From NCBI GenBank assembly GCA_945639195.1, contig CALZEE010000003.1, positions 186,001 through 250,000 of the forward strand: DNA of 64,000 nucleotides. Reading direction: 5' to 3'. The DNA is from an uncultured Ignatzschineria sp. GTDB lineage: Bacteria; Pseudomonadota; Gammaproteobacteria; Cardiobacteriales; Wohlfahrtiimonadaceae. Positions 54,717 to 62,800 of this stretch are shown here, one piece after another; position 1 is the stretch's first letter; each line of letters starts with the position of its first letter. The translations under genes were made by a program, and so were the position numbers. Below the pieces are notes generated by a model, which had not been told where the DNA came from, did no database searches, and worked only from the letters and a program-made list of their open reading frames with translations.

Positions 54717-55583
54717 ATGTTACGCTCCATGACTGGATTCTCTCGCGAGACAACCTCCACTGAAATCGGCCAACTCAGCCTTGAAGTTCGTAGTGTTAAT
54801 CATCGCTATCTTGATCCCACCTTCAAAATGCCGGAGCTTCTTCGTGCACTTGAGCCTGAGCTTCGTGAAAAACTCCAAAATAGCGTTTCACGCGGAAAAG
54901 TTGAAGTCTCTATTCGTATTGATTTTGATGATGCAGAAACGGCGCATCTCTCATTCAATGAATCAGCCGCAAAAGAGCTATTAGCCCTTCATGCAAAAGC
55001 AAATCATATGCTTGGCACCAGCACGCAATTAACCGCGCTACAGCTCATGCAACTCCCTGGCGTGATGAAAGCCTCAACACTCGATGCAGATTCGATTAAA
55101 GCCCCTCTTTTCGCGCTCTTTAACGATGCGTTAAAGTCATTCCTTGCTAACCGTGAACGTGAAGGTGAACGCTTGAAAGAGATGATGATTGATCGCCTCT
55201 CACAAATGGCAGTTCTCGTAGAAAAAGCCCGTGAACAGCGCCCTCTTGCAGTGGGTAAAATTGAAGAACGCCTTCGTCTTCGCCTCGAAAACTTAGATAT
55301 CGAGCATGATCCACAACGTTTCGAGCAAGAACTTGTTTATGTCACACAGCGCCTTGATATCGATGAAGAGATTGATCGCTTAACGGCGCATATTGCCGAG
55401 ATGAACCATGTCTTTAATCGCAAAGAACCTGTGGGTCGCCGCCTTGATTTCTTAACGCAAGAACTTAACCGTGAAGCCAATACCCTCGGCTCAAAATCAC
55501 AAGATGTGGTACTCACTCAAATCGGCGTGGATCTTAAAGTCTTAATCGAACAAATTCGCGAACAGATTCAAAACATTGAATAA
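54717..55583 (+). CDS. yicC: YicC family endoribonuclease
   Basis: A 288-residue YicC/YloC protein. It has the family N-terminus LRSMTGFSRETTS, SLEVRSVNHRYLDPTFKMPE, and the C-terminal catalytic DUF1732 segment EIDRLTAHIAEMNHVF, EPVGRRLDFLTQELNREANTLGSKSQD. YicC is an endoribonuclease acting on small RNAs in E. coli. The ATG at 54717 is preferred over 54711 because AAAGGA has better spacing. gmk often follows yicC elsewhere but does not here; tRNA-Arg does. Confidence 0.95.
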   Translation: MLRSMTGFSRETTSTEIGQLSLEVRSVNHRYLDPTFKMPELLRALEPELREKLQNSVSRGKVEVSIRIDFDDAETAHLSFNESAAKELLALHAKANHMLGTSTQLTALQLMQLPGVMKASTLDADSIKAPLFALFNDALKSFLANREREGERLKEMMIDRLSQMAVLVEKAREQRPLAVGKIEERLRLRLENLDIEHDPQRFEQELVYVTQRLDIDEEIDRLTAHIAEMNHVFNRKEPVGRRLDFLTQELNREANTLGSKSQDVVLTQIGVDLKVLIEQIREQIQNIE

Positions 55584-55645
55584 AGCTTCGCGTGCCAATT
55601 TATCCTTACTTCGAAAGTCATCCGTATTTAAATCATCTGCTTTTC

Positions 55646-55673
55646 TTTCATAAGAAAATTTTAATGATATAAT
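55646..55673 (+). promoter_or_regulatory. Promoter of tRNA-Arg(CCG)
   Basis: TGATATAAT (55665-55673) is an extended -10, with TTTCAT 16 bp upstream as a weak -35. The tRNA begins 14 nt after the -10. Confidence 0.55.
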
Positions 55674-55686
55674 GCGGAGCTTATAA

Positions 55687-55763
55687 GCGCCTATAGCTCA
55701 GTTGGATAGAGTGTTGGTTTCCGAAACCAAAGGCCAGAGGTTCGATCCCTCTTAGGCGCGCCA
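55687..55763 (+). tRNA. tRNA-Arg (anticodon CCG)
   Basis: A 77-nt tRNA with encoded CCA. Acceptor GCGCCTA pairs with TAGGCGC, the D-loop is GCTCAGTTGGATAGAG, and anticodon stem TTGGT/ACCAA encloses TTCCGAA (anticodon CCG). The T-arm is AGAGG-TTCGATC-CCTCT. It reads arginine CGG codons. A decayed, inverted copy of its 3' 51 nt lies at 60080-60130. Confidence 0.97.
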
Positions 55764-55771
55764 GATATACG

Positions 55772-55825
55772 AAAAAGCCTCAATGATTAAAACCACATAG
55801 CTGCGGTAATCATTGAGGCTTTTTT
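55772..55825 (+). terminator. Terminator of tRNA-Arg
   Basis: AGCCTCAATGATTA pairs with TAATCATTGAGGCT, followed by a T-run; the loop is about 17 nt. Confidence 0.9.
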
Positions 55826-55914
55826 AATGGCGAAGAATGATCTCACCCTTGATCCTCATTCACAGGCTCCTAAACGACAATATGCCTATTAACTCACCAC
55901 TTTGAATATAACGC

Positions 55915-55942
55915 TTGTGTTTATAAGATCCCTGCGTATAAT
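55915..55942 (+). promoter_or_regulatory. Promoter of tRNA-fMet
   Basis: TTGTGT (55915-55920), a 16-bp spacer and a consensus TATAAT (55937-55942), with the tRNA 15 nt further on. Confidence 0.65.
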
Positions 55943-55956
55943 AAGCATCTCATTGA

Positions 55957-56033
<77 letters not shown>

Positions 56034-56040
56034 AATGTCA

Positions 56041-56068
56041 AAAGCCCGTTTATAACGGGCTTTTTTAT
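56041..56068 (+). terminator. Terminator of tRNA-fMet
   Basis: AAAGCCCGTT pairs with AACGGGCTTT around TATA, followed by a T-run. Confidence 0.93.
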
Positions 56069-56170
56069 TGCCTGCTTTTTAAAATTGATCCACTTTCTCC
56101 TTCTCTCTTTTCTAAAAAAAAGGTGCCTGATAGCATAAATAATGCTCCCTATAAATCATTATATTTATGC

Positions 56171-56205
56171 AATGCATTGACCAATGCATTTATATAATTT
56201 ACATT
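56171..56205 (+). promoter_or_regulatory. Palindromic operator over the promoter of the S24 repressor gene
   Basis: AATGCATTG (56171-56179) and CAATGCATT (56182-56190) form a perfect 9-bp dyad with a 2-bp centre. It overlaps TTGACC (-35, 56177-56182); TACATT (56200-56205) fits a -10 at 17-bp spacing. The position suggests autorepression by the adjacent HTH protein. Confidence 0.6.
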
Positions 56206-56231
56206 TAGGGACTGAATAGAGAGGTAACGAC

Positions 56232-56888
56232 ATGAAAGAAGCAACAAGAATTAGAGCAGAAAATCTAAAAGCATGGATTGATGAGTATTACGGCGGAAAA
56301 CAGGCCGCATTTATAGAAAAAACTGGCATGAATCAAGGCGAACTCTCTGCGCTCATTAATGGTCGACGTGTCTTTGGCGAAAGAAAAGCACGCTCCATCG
56401 AAGATCTCGCGCAGATGCCTAACATGTATCTAGAACAAACGGACAGTTTAGAATTAATTCCTACGCCCGTTGATATGAAGGGGATGATCCCTGTGATCTC
56501 CTGGGTTGCTGCAGGACACTTTAGTGATGCAGAACTGCTTCCTCATGATGATCTGATTAAATGGGTTCCCTGCCCCGCGCCCCATAGCAAAGGAACCTTT
56601 GCTCTCAAAGTCTCCGGCATTAGTATGCGTAACCCCAATGGTAATCCTTCATTTGAAAATGGGGATATCATCTTTGTTGATCCGGCAAAATTACCCGAGA
56701 ATAAATCTTGTGTCATTGTCACCTTAGAGGGCAGCAATAGTGCAACCTTCAAGCAACTCGTTATTGAACCTGATGGCAGAAAATATATTATCCCTCTAAA
56801 CCCTAACTGGGGAGATAAGCCGATAGAAATAGAAGGAGATGCTTCTATTAATGGCGTTGTGATTGGAAAATGGGTCGATATCTTCTAA
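56232..56888 (+). CDS. HTH/S24 (LexA-CI-like) self-cleaving transcriptional repressor
   Basis: A 218-residue phage-repressor-like regulator. An N-terminal helix-turn-helix covers about residues 22-62 (GGKQAAFIEKTGMNQGELSALINGRR). The C-terminal S24 peptidase domain has an Ala94-Gly95 cleavage site (SWVAAGHFSD), nucleophile Ser131 (VSGISMRNP) and general base Lys174 (ATFKQL). Such repressors cleave themselves on RecA activation after DNA damage. No integrase or phage structural genes accompany it, so it is an orphan, probably a prophage relic or domesticated regulator. The dyad at 56171-56190 is its likely operator. Confidence 0.9.
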   Translation: MKEATRIRAENLKAWIDEYYGGKQAAFIEKTGMNQGELSALINGRRVFGERKARSIEDLAQMPNMYLEQTDSLELIPTPVDMKGMIPVISWVAAGHFSDAELLPHDDLIKWVPCPAPHSKGTFALKVSGISMRNPNGNPSFENGDIIFVDPAKLPENKSCVIVTLEGSNSATFKQLVIEPDGRKYIIPLNPNWGDKPIEIEGDASINGVVIGKWVDIF

Positions 56889-57217
56889 TACAATCTTATC
56901 CCCTTTATCGATTCATATTAGTGTGTTTTTTAAGCTAGATTGCCAAAACATTACATAAAACACACTTATATCTCTCCTTCAGTCAATTATAAAACACCGC
57001 CCTTGAGCGGTGTTTTTTTGCGCTCTTTCAGCCATATCCTCTCTTTTAATATCCAAAATATTACATTAATGTGATTAAATATTACAGATAAGCATTGCAA
57101 TGATCATTACAAATATGTAATATTTATTTCAAGCAGTACAAAAACTGATTTAAGAAATAACTATTACGAGCATCTAATTACCCTCTCATAGACGCTCAAT
57201 TGACAAAGGATATAAAA
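56889..57217. promoter_or_regulatory. Terminator and ATTACA repeat array upstream of the unknown gene at 57218
   Basis: This 329-bp gap holds an intrinsic terminator (56991-57019, ACACCGCCC/GAGCGGTGT stem and T7). Beyond it lie two direct AATATTACA copies (57057-57065, 57078-57086), 21 bp apart. The inverted pair ATTACA-N4-TGTAAT follows at 57106-57121. The 21-bp periodicity places the first two on one DNA face, as in operator arrays. No gene is present. Confidence 0.55.
56991..57019 (+). terminator. Terminator of the S24 repressor gene
   Basis: AAACACCGC and GCGGTGTTT pair around CCTTGA, followed by seven T residues. Confidence 0.9.
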
Positions 57218-57544
57218 ATGTTAATGACTAATTTATTGAATTTATTGACGTCTCAGAAACGTAGACAAGAAAATGCTCGTATTAAAACAGATACGCATTT
57301 CAACCAAGTACAAGCCATTGCCAATGAATATAGCGCTGACACACCAGAAAAAATTCAAGAGAGAATTTTTCTTGCTGAAACAACCTTAGCGACAACACCT
57401 TTCTGGCGTAAAGCAGAACAACGCATCTTCACTGAAGCTCTCTACAGAGCGCAGAACCTTATCAATAGCCGTGAACGCATCTTTCAAAAGCAAAGTACCA
57501 TTGCCCACGCGCCGATTGTTCTTCTCAAAAAAAAGGCCGCTTAA
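57218..57544 (+). CDS. Small basic protein of unknown function
   Basis: A 108-residue, mostly helical, strongly basic protein. The ATG at 57218 follows AAAGGATAT at good spacing; a TTG at 57200 is less likely. The N-terminus MLMTNLLNLLTSQKRRQENAR could be a short amphipathic helix. The middle (DTPEKIQERIFLAETTLATTPFWRKAEQRIF) has a heptad-like pattern, and the C-terminus ends in lysines. I do not recognise a family. It lies just behind an ATTACA repeat array and near an orphan repressor. Confidence 0.7.
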   Translation: MLMTNLLNLLTSQKRRQENARIKTDTHFNQVQAIANEYSADTPEKIQERIFLAETTLATTPFWRKAEQRIFTEALYRAQNLINSRERIFQKQSTIAHAPIVLLKKKAA

Positions 57545-57600
57545 TCTGCTTCTTCGCAATGTAACCTATTCATGAGTGTTACACCCCATCTATCACTGAC

Positions 57601-57648
57601 TCATTCCTTTATGCTTAACCAAACTATCTGGTTAATCATAAGGAATGA
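57601..57648. other. Long near-perfect hairpin (about 20 bp stem)
   Basis: The left arm (57601-57621, starting TCATTCCTT and ending TTAACCA) pairs with the right arm (57629-57648, TGGTTAATCATAAGGAATGA) around the 7-nt loop AACTATC. There is one extra base and one mismatch. There is no T-run, so it is not a classic terminator. It lies 57 bp after the unknown small gene. Confidence 0.65.
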
Positions 57649-57839
57649 ATCCAGCAACCACTCTTTGCATAATATTAATAACACCCTGTAGCTAATGCTT
57701 TAATACGTGAATGCATACCTTTCAAGTAAAGCCTATCAAGGTGTTGATTACACTATAAAATCCCTTTAAAATAATTCTAAATAAGATCCCATCACTTATG
57801 CTAAAGTGCTTCAAAGCTCTTTTTTAAAGGATTTCTAGA

Positions 57840-59485
57840 ATGTATAAAAAACGTATTGCTCTCATCATCCCTTTATTGATGGGCGGTAGCCTCATCTCTT
57901 TCGCCGGCTCACCTGCAATGCAATATGAAGCAGATCTCAAAGAAGTGACCGTGTTTCTAAAAGGTGCTGAGCTCCATAGTCAAAAGACGCTCTCAATCCC
58001 AGAAGGGGAAAGTGAATTAATACTCACAAACATAGCTGATTATTTGAATCCGCAGACGCTTGCATTATCTGCTAGCAATGGCGTTGTTATCCTCTCCCAA
58101 AAGAAGGTAACTCATACCCCAAAACCAGCAGAAATTGACGAAGCAGTAACGACAGAGATTACCCGTTTAAAAGCGCTTCTTAATCTTGATGAAACGCTAC
58201 TGGAAACCGTTAATTTACAGATTAATTTTATTAATAATAGTCTTACTTCTCTCTCAAAAGCGAATCCTCCCATTCAAGGAAATGCACTTGCTGAAAATAC
58301 GCAATATATTGCCTCCGCAATGCCCCCGCTTTTAACACAAAAAAGAGACTTAACACAAGCCATCTCCATACAGCGTCAAGCGATTCAAGCATTAGAGAAA
58401 GCTGAATCCACCAAAGGGCGCAATCTGAAAAGTCGGTGCCGGCAATTGCCCTTACGCTCTATAGCGACAAGGCCATTGAAACAACACTAGATATCCATTA
58501 CGCCGTGAATAATGCCGGTTGGATTCCGCATTACGATCTCTATGTTAAAGACCAGAAAAGCCCGATTGATCTCGCTTATAAAGCCAATATTTATCAAAAC
58601 AGTGGCATTAATTGGAATAACGTTAATCTTACGCTCTCTACCGGCAACCCTTCTTTAGGAGCCACTCTTCCAGCGCTTTCATCATGGTATATCAATAGTT
58701 ATGAAGCGCCTGCGGTAATTCTAGAATCTACCCCTTATCAAAATAGTGAGCATACCTATATGATGCTTGAACAAAGTAGTGATGTATTGCCGGCGGTTTC
58801 CCCCAGAAGTACCTCGAAGTCGAGTTCGCGTCAAAGTAATACATTAACAGATTATGTAACGGTCGATGCGGGTGACATAAATGTCAGCTATCGTATTGCC
58901 CTGCCTTACACTATTCCAAGCGATAGAAAAACACATACCGTCTTTGTTAATAATACAAAGGTGAATAGTGAGTACCAATATATCTTAACGCCTGAATTAG
59001 ATAGCGATGCATTCTTAGTTGCTAAGATTTCTGAATTTAAAGATCTGAATCTTCTCCCCGGCAATACGACCATTTACTATCAAAACGCTTTTGTGGGCGA
59101 AGGTAAAATCCCTCGCATTGACCAAAACCAATCTTTTGAAATATCCCTTGGCAGAGATAAACGCATTACAGCAACTCGCCAAGCCGATAAAAATCAAAGT
59201 AGCTCAACTGGCATTTTTGGCAATGATCGAGAAAAAAGCTACGGCTATCAACTCAATGTGCAGAATAATAGCCCTGAAGCTCAAAAAATCGTGATCCGAG
59301 ATAGAATGCCGATTCTGCAAGATAAACGCATTACTTTCTCTCAAGTAAAACTAGATGGTGCAACTAAAGAAGATTCTTCCGGTATTTTATCTTGGGAGCT
59401 TCAACTTGAACCACAATCTCAAAAAACCATTGAGTACAGCTATAAAGTTCGCTATCCCAAAGATTTGAATGTCAGCGGGTTGTAA
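57840..59485 (+). pseudogene. DUF4139 (mucoidy inhibitor-like) exported protein, frameshifted
   Basis: Two adjacent frames together make one full-length DUF4139 protein (about 548 residues). The first (57840-58490) has a signal peptide (near SFA-GS), the N-terminal DUF4140-like domain (LKEVTVFLKGAELHS) and a coiled-coil region. The second continues from about 58434 as VPAIALTLYSDKA, with the diagnostic NNAGWIPHYDLYV and a C-terminus YSYKVRYPKDLNVSGL. The switch is near 58425-58437 (a net -1 change). No strong slippery heptamer or pseudoknot is evident, so a recent inactivating indel or a sequencing error is more likely than programmed frameshifting. Function of the family is unclear. Confidence 0.85.
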
Positions 59486-59673
59486 GGAATTGAATCCTTA
59501 GAGAAAGGCGTATTTCAACAATCAATATGCTTGTCATTGCGGAATATTCACATGACAAAAAGGCTTTCATTACAAAAAATTCTCGGTAATATATTAATCG
59601 ATACCCTCAAAATTACCCTGATTATTGAGGCTATTTCAGAACATTTAGCGAATATACCCATAAAGGTTTAAGC

Positions 59674-59994
59674 ATGATTAAGCATATTGTTTTAGTGAGA
59701 TTTAAAAAAGAGATTACGGTTGATGCTATCCGAGCCATTTTTGAAAAAATTGGGGCTTTAGAATCGATCCTTCCCAGTATGAAATCCTTTGATTACGGGA
59801 AATACAATGGTGCAACCGAACGTCATAAAGGGTTCGATTATGCCTTTTATATGGTCTTTGATTCTGCTCAAGAGCGCGATGAATACCTTATCCACCCAGA
59901 ACATGTAAAAGTTGGCGGAGAGCTTCGTAGTATGCTGGATCCTGAAGGATCTGACTCCTTCTTAGCATTTGATTACGATACGGAAATCCTCTAA
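59674..59994 (+). CDS. Dabb (stress-responsive alpha/beta barrel) domain protein
   Basis: A 106-residue ferredoxin-like-fold protein with the Dabb signature. It starts MIKHIVLVRFKKE, has a central FDYAFYMVFDSAQERDEYLIHPEHVKV and a C-terminal FLAFDYD strand. The family forms dimeric barrels; roles range from stress proteins to cyclases, and the substrate here is unknown. AAAGGTTTAAGC precedes the ATG. A terminator follows at 60025-60054. Confidence 0.9.
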   Translation: MIKHIVLVRFKKEITVDAIRAIFEKIGALESILPSMKSFDYGKYNGATERHKGFDYAFYMVFDSAQERDEYLIHPEHVKVGGELRSMLDPEGSDSFLAFDYDTEIL

Positions 59995-60024
59995 AACAGT
60001 GATTGCTGCACGCTATCCTCTACC

Positions 60025-60054
60025 AAAAGCACTTCTTAGGAAGTGCTTTTTTAT
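60025..60054 (+). terminator. Terminator of the Dabb gene
   Basis: AAAAGCACTTCC-type stem (AAGCACTTC paired with GAAGTGCTT, loop TTAG) followed by a T-run. Confidence 0.9.
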
Positions 60055-60079
60055 ATCCGCTCAATCCATTTAGCATTTC

Positions 60080-60130
60080 TGGCGCACCTAAGGGGGATCG
60101 AACGTTAGGATTACTGTTTTGGAAACCAAT
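60080..60130 (-). pseudogene. Decayed 3'-half copy of tRNA-Arg(CCG)
   Basis: On the minus strand these 51 nt align without gaps to the last 51 nt of tRNA-Arg(CCG) at 55713-55763. They match at 39 positions, including GGTTTCC, GTTCGATCCC, CTTAGG and the terminal GCGCCA. The T-stem (TAACG against CCCCT) no longer pairs and the 5' half is missing, so it cannot be a functional tRNA. tRNA 3'-half remnants usually mark integration sites, but here the copy is inverted relative to the intact tRNA. Confidence 0.75.
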
Positions 60131-60249
60131 ATCGCCTTTACTTTCCCTCATTGCAAAAACAACAGCCGTTTTTGGATAAAGGCTTAATAAATCAATCTTT
60201 AGCGCTTATAATACGGACTCTATTCTTCACTGATTATCTAGGATTTATT

Positions 60250-61362
60250 ATGACCTTATCGTTGCCTGAGTTTCTCCGAAAAATGCCTAAAGCAGAGTTA
60301 CACTATCATCTGCTGGGCGGTGTTAGAATGCAAACAATGCTCGATCTTGCGCATAAATATGCCGTACCACTCACTGAGAAAGACGCAAAATCCTACTATC
60401 GCGCATTCGCCCATGAAAATGAAGTTGTGAAAGGCGGTATTGCTGCGCTGAACTTCCTCTACCCGCTTCTTAGATCAACTGAAGATTATGAGCGTGTTGC
60501 CTTTGAAATCTTAGAAGATGCCAAGAATAGTGGTGTACGTTATGTGGAATTCTTCTGGAATCCCAACGATATCGCTCCCGAACTCTCTTATCAATCAGTC
60601 ACCTTAGCACTGGCAAAAATCTTCACTCAAGCAGAACGGGACTGGAATATTAGTGCGTACTTAATTCCTTCTATTAATCGTGAAAAATCGCCTGAAGAAG
60701 CCGTTGAAATGGTGCAGTGGATGATTGATTTCCCGCATGATCGCGTTCTAGGAATTGGTATCGATTACCGCGAAGATCATGCCCCGATCGAAAACTTTTG
60801 GAAAGCATATCGCTTAGCAAAACAGCATGGATTACGCCTGACAGGCCATTGCTCTGAATTTGGATTACACTGGCGTAATGTAGAAACAGGGCTAGATCTC
60901 ATTGAGCTTGAACGTATCGATCATGGTTATACAGTTGTCGAAAACCCGGCATTAATGAGCCGCTGCGCTGAAGAAGGTATTCCTTTTACCGTTGTTCCTA
61001 GCAATACATTTTTCTTAAAAAAATGGCCCGATCATAAGACGTGGCAACATCTCCATCCCATTCGTCAAATGGCACGCGCTGGAATGACGATTATCCCGGC
61101 AACAGATGATTGGCATATGCACAATACCAATGGGCAAAAATGCTATCAGGTGATGATTGAAGACTTCGGTTTCGATCTAGATGGAATACGTCAATGCATT
61201 GAAAATGGCATTAATGCTGCATGGCAACCTGAGTCGACAAAGAAGATCTGGCGTAAAGAGTGGCTCGCAGAATTTGATAGACTTCGCGCGACACTTATTG
61301 AAGAACCGTTATTTACAAAAGAGTTCCATACGCCTTACCAGCTTGCAAAGTCGATAAAATAA
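60250..61362 (+). CDS. Adenosine deaminase family protein
   Basis: A 370-residue metal-dependent amidohydrolase (ATG at 60250 with AGGA upstream; in-frame codons back to 60151 show no family similarity). The zinc ligands are His18-x-His20 in AELHYHLLG, a histidine in LTGHCSEF and the Asp in ATDDWHMHNT; IDHGY supplies the catalytic histidine. Standard adenosine deaminases read HLDG and (S/N)TDDP at two of these places. The variants HLLG and ATDDW suggest a divergent subfamily, so the substrate could be another purine or aminated nucleoside. Confidence 0.85.
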   Translation: MTLSLPEFLRKMPKAELHYHLLGGVRMQTMLDLAHKYAVPLTEKDAKSYYRAFAHENEVVKGGIAALNFLYPLLRSTEDYERVAFEILEDAKNSGVRYVEFFWNPNDIAPELSYQSVTLALAKIFTQAERDWNISAYLIPSINREKSPEEAVEMVQWMIDFPHDRVLGIGIDYREDHAPIENFWKAYRLAKQHGLRLTGHCSEFGLHWRNVETGLDLIELERIDHGYTVVENPALMSRCAEEGIPFTVVPSNTFFLKKWPDHKTWQHLHPIRQMARAGMTIIPATDDWHMHNTNGQKCYQVMIEDFGFDLDGIRQCIENGINAAWQPESTKKIWRKEWLAEFDRLRATLIEEPLFTKEFHTPYQLAKSIK

Positions 61363-61423
61363 TCCGATGAAGGCTTTTCGCAGCCAATAAATGGCGAAGT
61401 TCGAATAATGCCGGCATTAATGT

Positions 61424-61460
61424 ATGAATCCCCCTAAAGTCCACTTTTCGGGGATTTTTG
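61424..61460 (+). terminator. Terminator of the deaminase gene
   Basis: AATCCCC pairs with GGGGATT around a 16-nt loop, followed by TTTT. Confidence 0.75.
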
Positions 61461-61530
61461 CATCAATATACGGATGCTATAAGAAACGAATATCTCTCTG
61501 AATATCGCTCTATTTTGTAGGGTGATCTGG

Positions 61531-62535
61531 TTAAAAATCGGAAAAATCCAACGACTCATTAATCTTTAATACTTGAAAATCTCCCGGTGAAAGGTCACTC
61601 TGCGCTAAACATTCAGCAAGATAACGAGGAGGCTCATCGATTGTCTCATCTGTTAGTTCAAACACCCCCCAATGGATGCCTATCGACTTTTGAATCTTCA
61701 ATAATTGATGTAATAAGATCGATTCCTTTGGGCTGATATGCTGTTCTGCCATAAACCATCGCGGTGCATACGCACCAATAGGGATCAACCCAAGATCAAT
61801 AGAAAACTGTTCACCAATGGGTTTTAACGTTTCGCTGTATCCTGTATCTCCTGCAAAATAGAGTGTTTTCCCGGCTATTTCGATAATATAGCCACACCAA
61901 AGCGTTTGGTTTTTATCAAATAGCCCACGTTTACTCCAATGTTGGGCAGGAACGGCTGTAATGCTTACAATTTGATGTGGCTTTCCATCGCCTAACTTAT
62001 CCCACCAATCCAACTCTATAATATTGTGCGCCCCTCGCTGTTTAAACCAACGCCCCAACCCCAATGGAACAACGATGGTAACCTTGGGAAATTTTGCCAA
62101 TAAATGCATTATTGTTCGATGATCGAGGTGATCATAATGATTATGTGAAATCAGAATAAAATCGAGTCGTGGTAATTGATCTACATTGACTTCACAAGGC
62201 GTTTTACGTTTAGGCTCACCAAAAGGCATTGGAGATGCTCGAAGCGAAAAAACAGGATCCGTTAGTAATGCACAGTCTGGCGTATGAATATAGAGACTCG
62301 AATGCCCGAGCCAAGTCAGATAGCTTTCCGTTTTAGCGGGCAATTGAAAAGGATGTAACCATGCCTGCTGAAAAGCGCGATACCCCATAGAAGGCACTCC
62401 CGGCAATCGATAACGATAACGCTTAAACATCCATCGTAAAAGATCCCCTGTACTGATATTCGTAGGGATCTCGTTCTCAAATCCATTAGGTCGATGATGC
62501 CTTTTTTCAGGATTATAGTAACGGTTTTTATTCAC
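61531..62535 (-). CDS. MBL-fold metallo-hydrolase (RomA/NAPE-PLD-like)
   Basis: A 334-residue metallo-beta-lactamase-superfamily protein. The metal motif HxHxDH is His131-Asn-His133-Tyr-Asp135-His136 in LISHNHYDHLD. Other features are LLTDPVFSLRASPMPFGE upstream, YFAGDTGYSE with the bridging Asp, and the late His in SIGIHWGVFEL. The pattern and N-terminal FNHL-type segment (PTNISTGDLLRWMF) fit the beta-lactamase-2 group that includes NAPE-hydrolysing phospholipase D and RomA; substrate unknown. It has no signal peptide. Confidence 0.87.
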   Translation of the reverse strand: MNKNRYYNPEKRHHRPNGFENEIPTNISTGDLLRWMFKRYRYRLPGVPSMGYRAFQQAWLHPFQLPAKTESYLTWLGHSSLYIHTPDCALLTDPVFSLRASPMPFGEPKRKTPCEVNVDQLPRLDFILISHNHYDHLDHRTIMHLLAKFPKVTIVVPLGLGRWFKQRGAHNIIELDWWDKLGDGKPHQIVSITAVPAQHWSKRGLFDKNQTLWCGYIIEIAGKTLYFAGDTGYSETLKPIGEQFSIDLGLIPIGAYAPRWFMAEQHISPKESILLHQLLKIQKSIGIHWGVFELTDETIDEPPRYLAECLAQSDLSPGDFQVLKINESLDFSDF

Positions 62536-62655
62536 AACAAGCTGTCCTTATTTATAGTGTCAGTAATAGATCGCTTCTCGCTGACCTGCGTTTCATAATA
62601 CCTAAGATCCTGTCAATAACGTCAATTAACCCCCGTTTACGATTTATTTTTTAAT

Positions 62656-62690
62656 AATAAAAAAGGCAAGCCCTTATGCACTTGCCCTTT
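62656..62690 (-). terminator. Terminator of the DcuC-type transporter gene
   Basis: On the minus strand GGCAAG pairs with CTTGCC around a 10-nt loop, followed by TTTTTTATTATT. Confidence 0.85.
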
Positions 62691-62800
62691 CCCTTATTTT
62701 TCACTTCTTACTTCTTATCTAAAAAGCCTATCGAAAATATCGCTCAATGCATCAACTCAGAATCTGAATGACGGTTCTAATGATGCAGTAATAATCTTTG

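Noticed and set aside
58425..58440. Programmed -1 frameshift in the DUF4139 gene
   Set aside because: Only CTGAAAAGT is present, which is not a standard X-XXY-YYZ slippery heptamer, and no downstream pseudoknot is evident. A plain indel is simpler.
60151..60249. N-terminal extension of the deaminase
   Set aside because: It is composed of non-family residues, overlaps the likely promoter region next to the tRNA fragment, and the ATG at 60250 has a ribosome-binding site.
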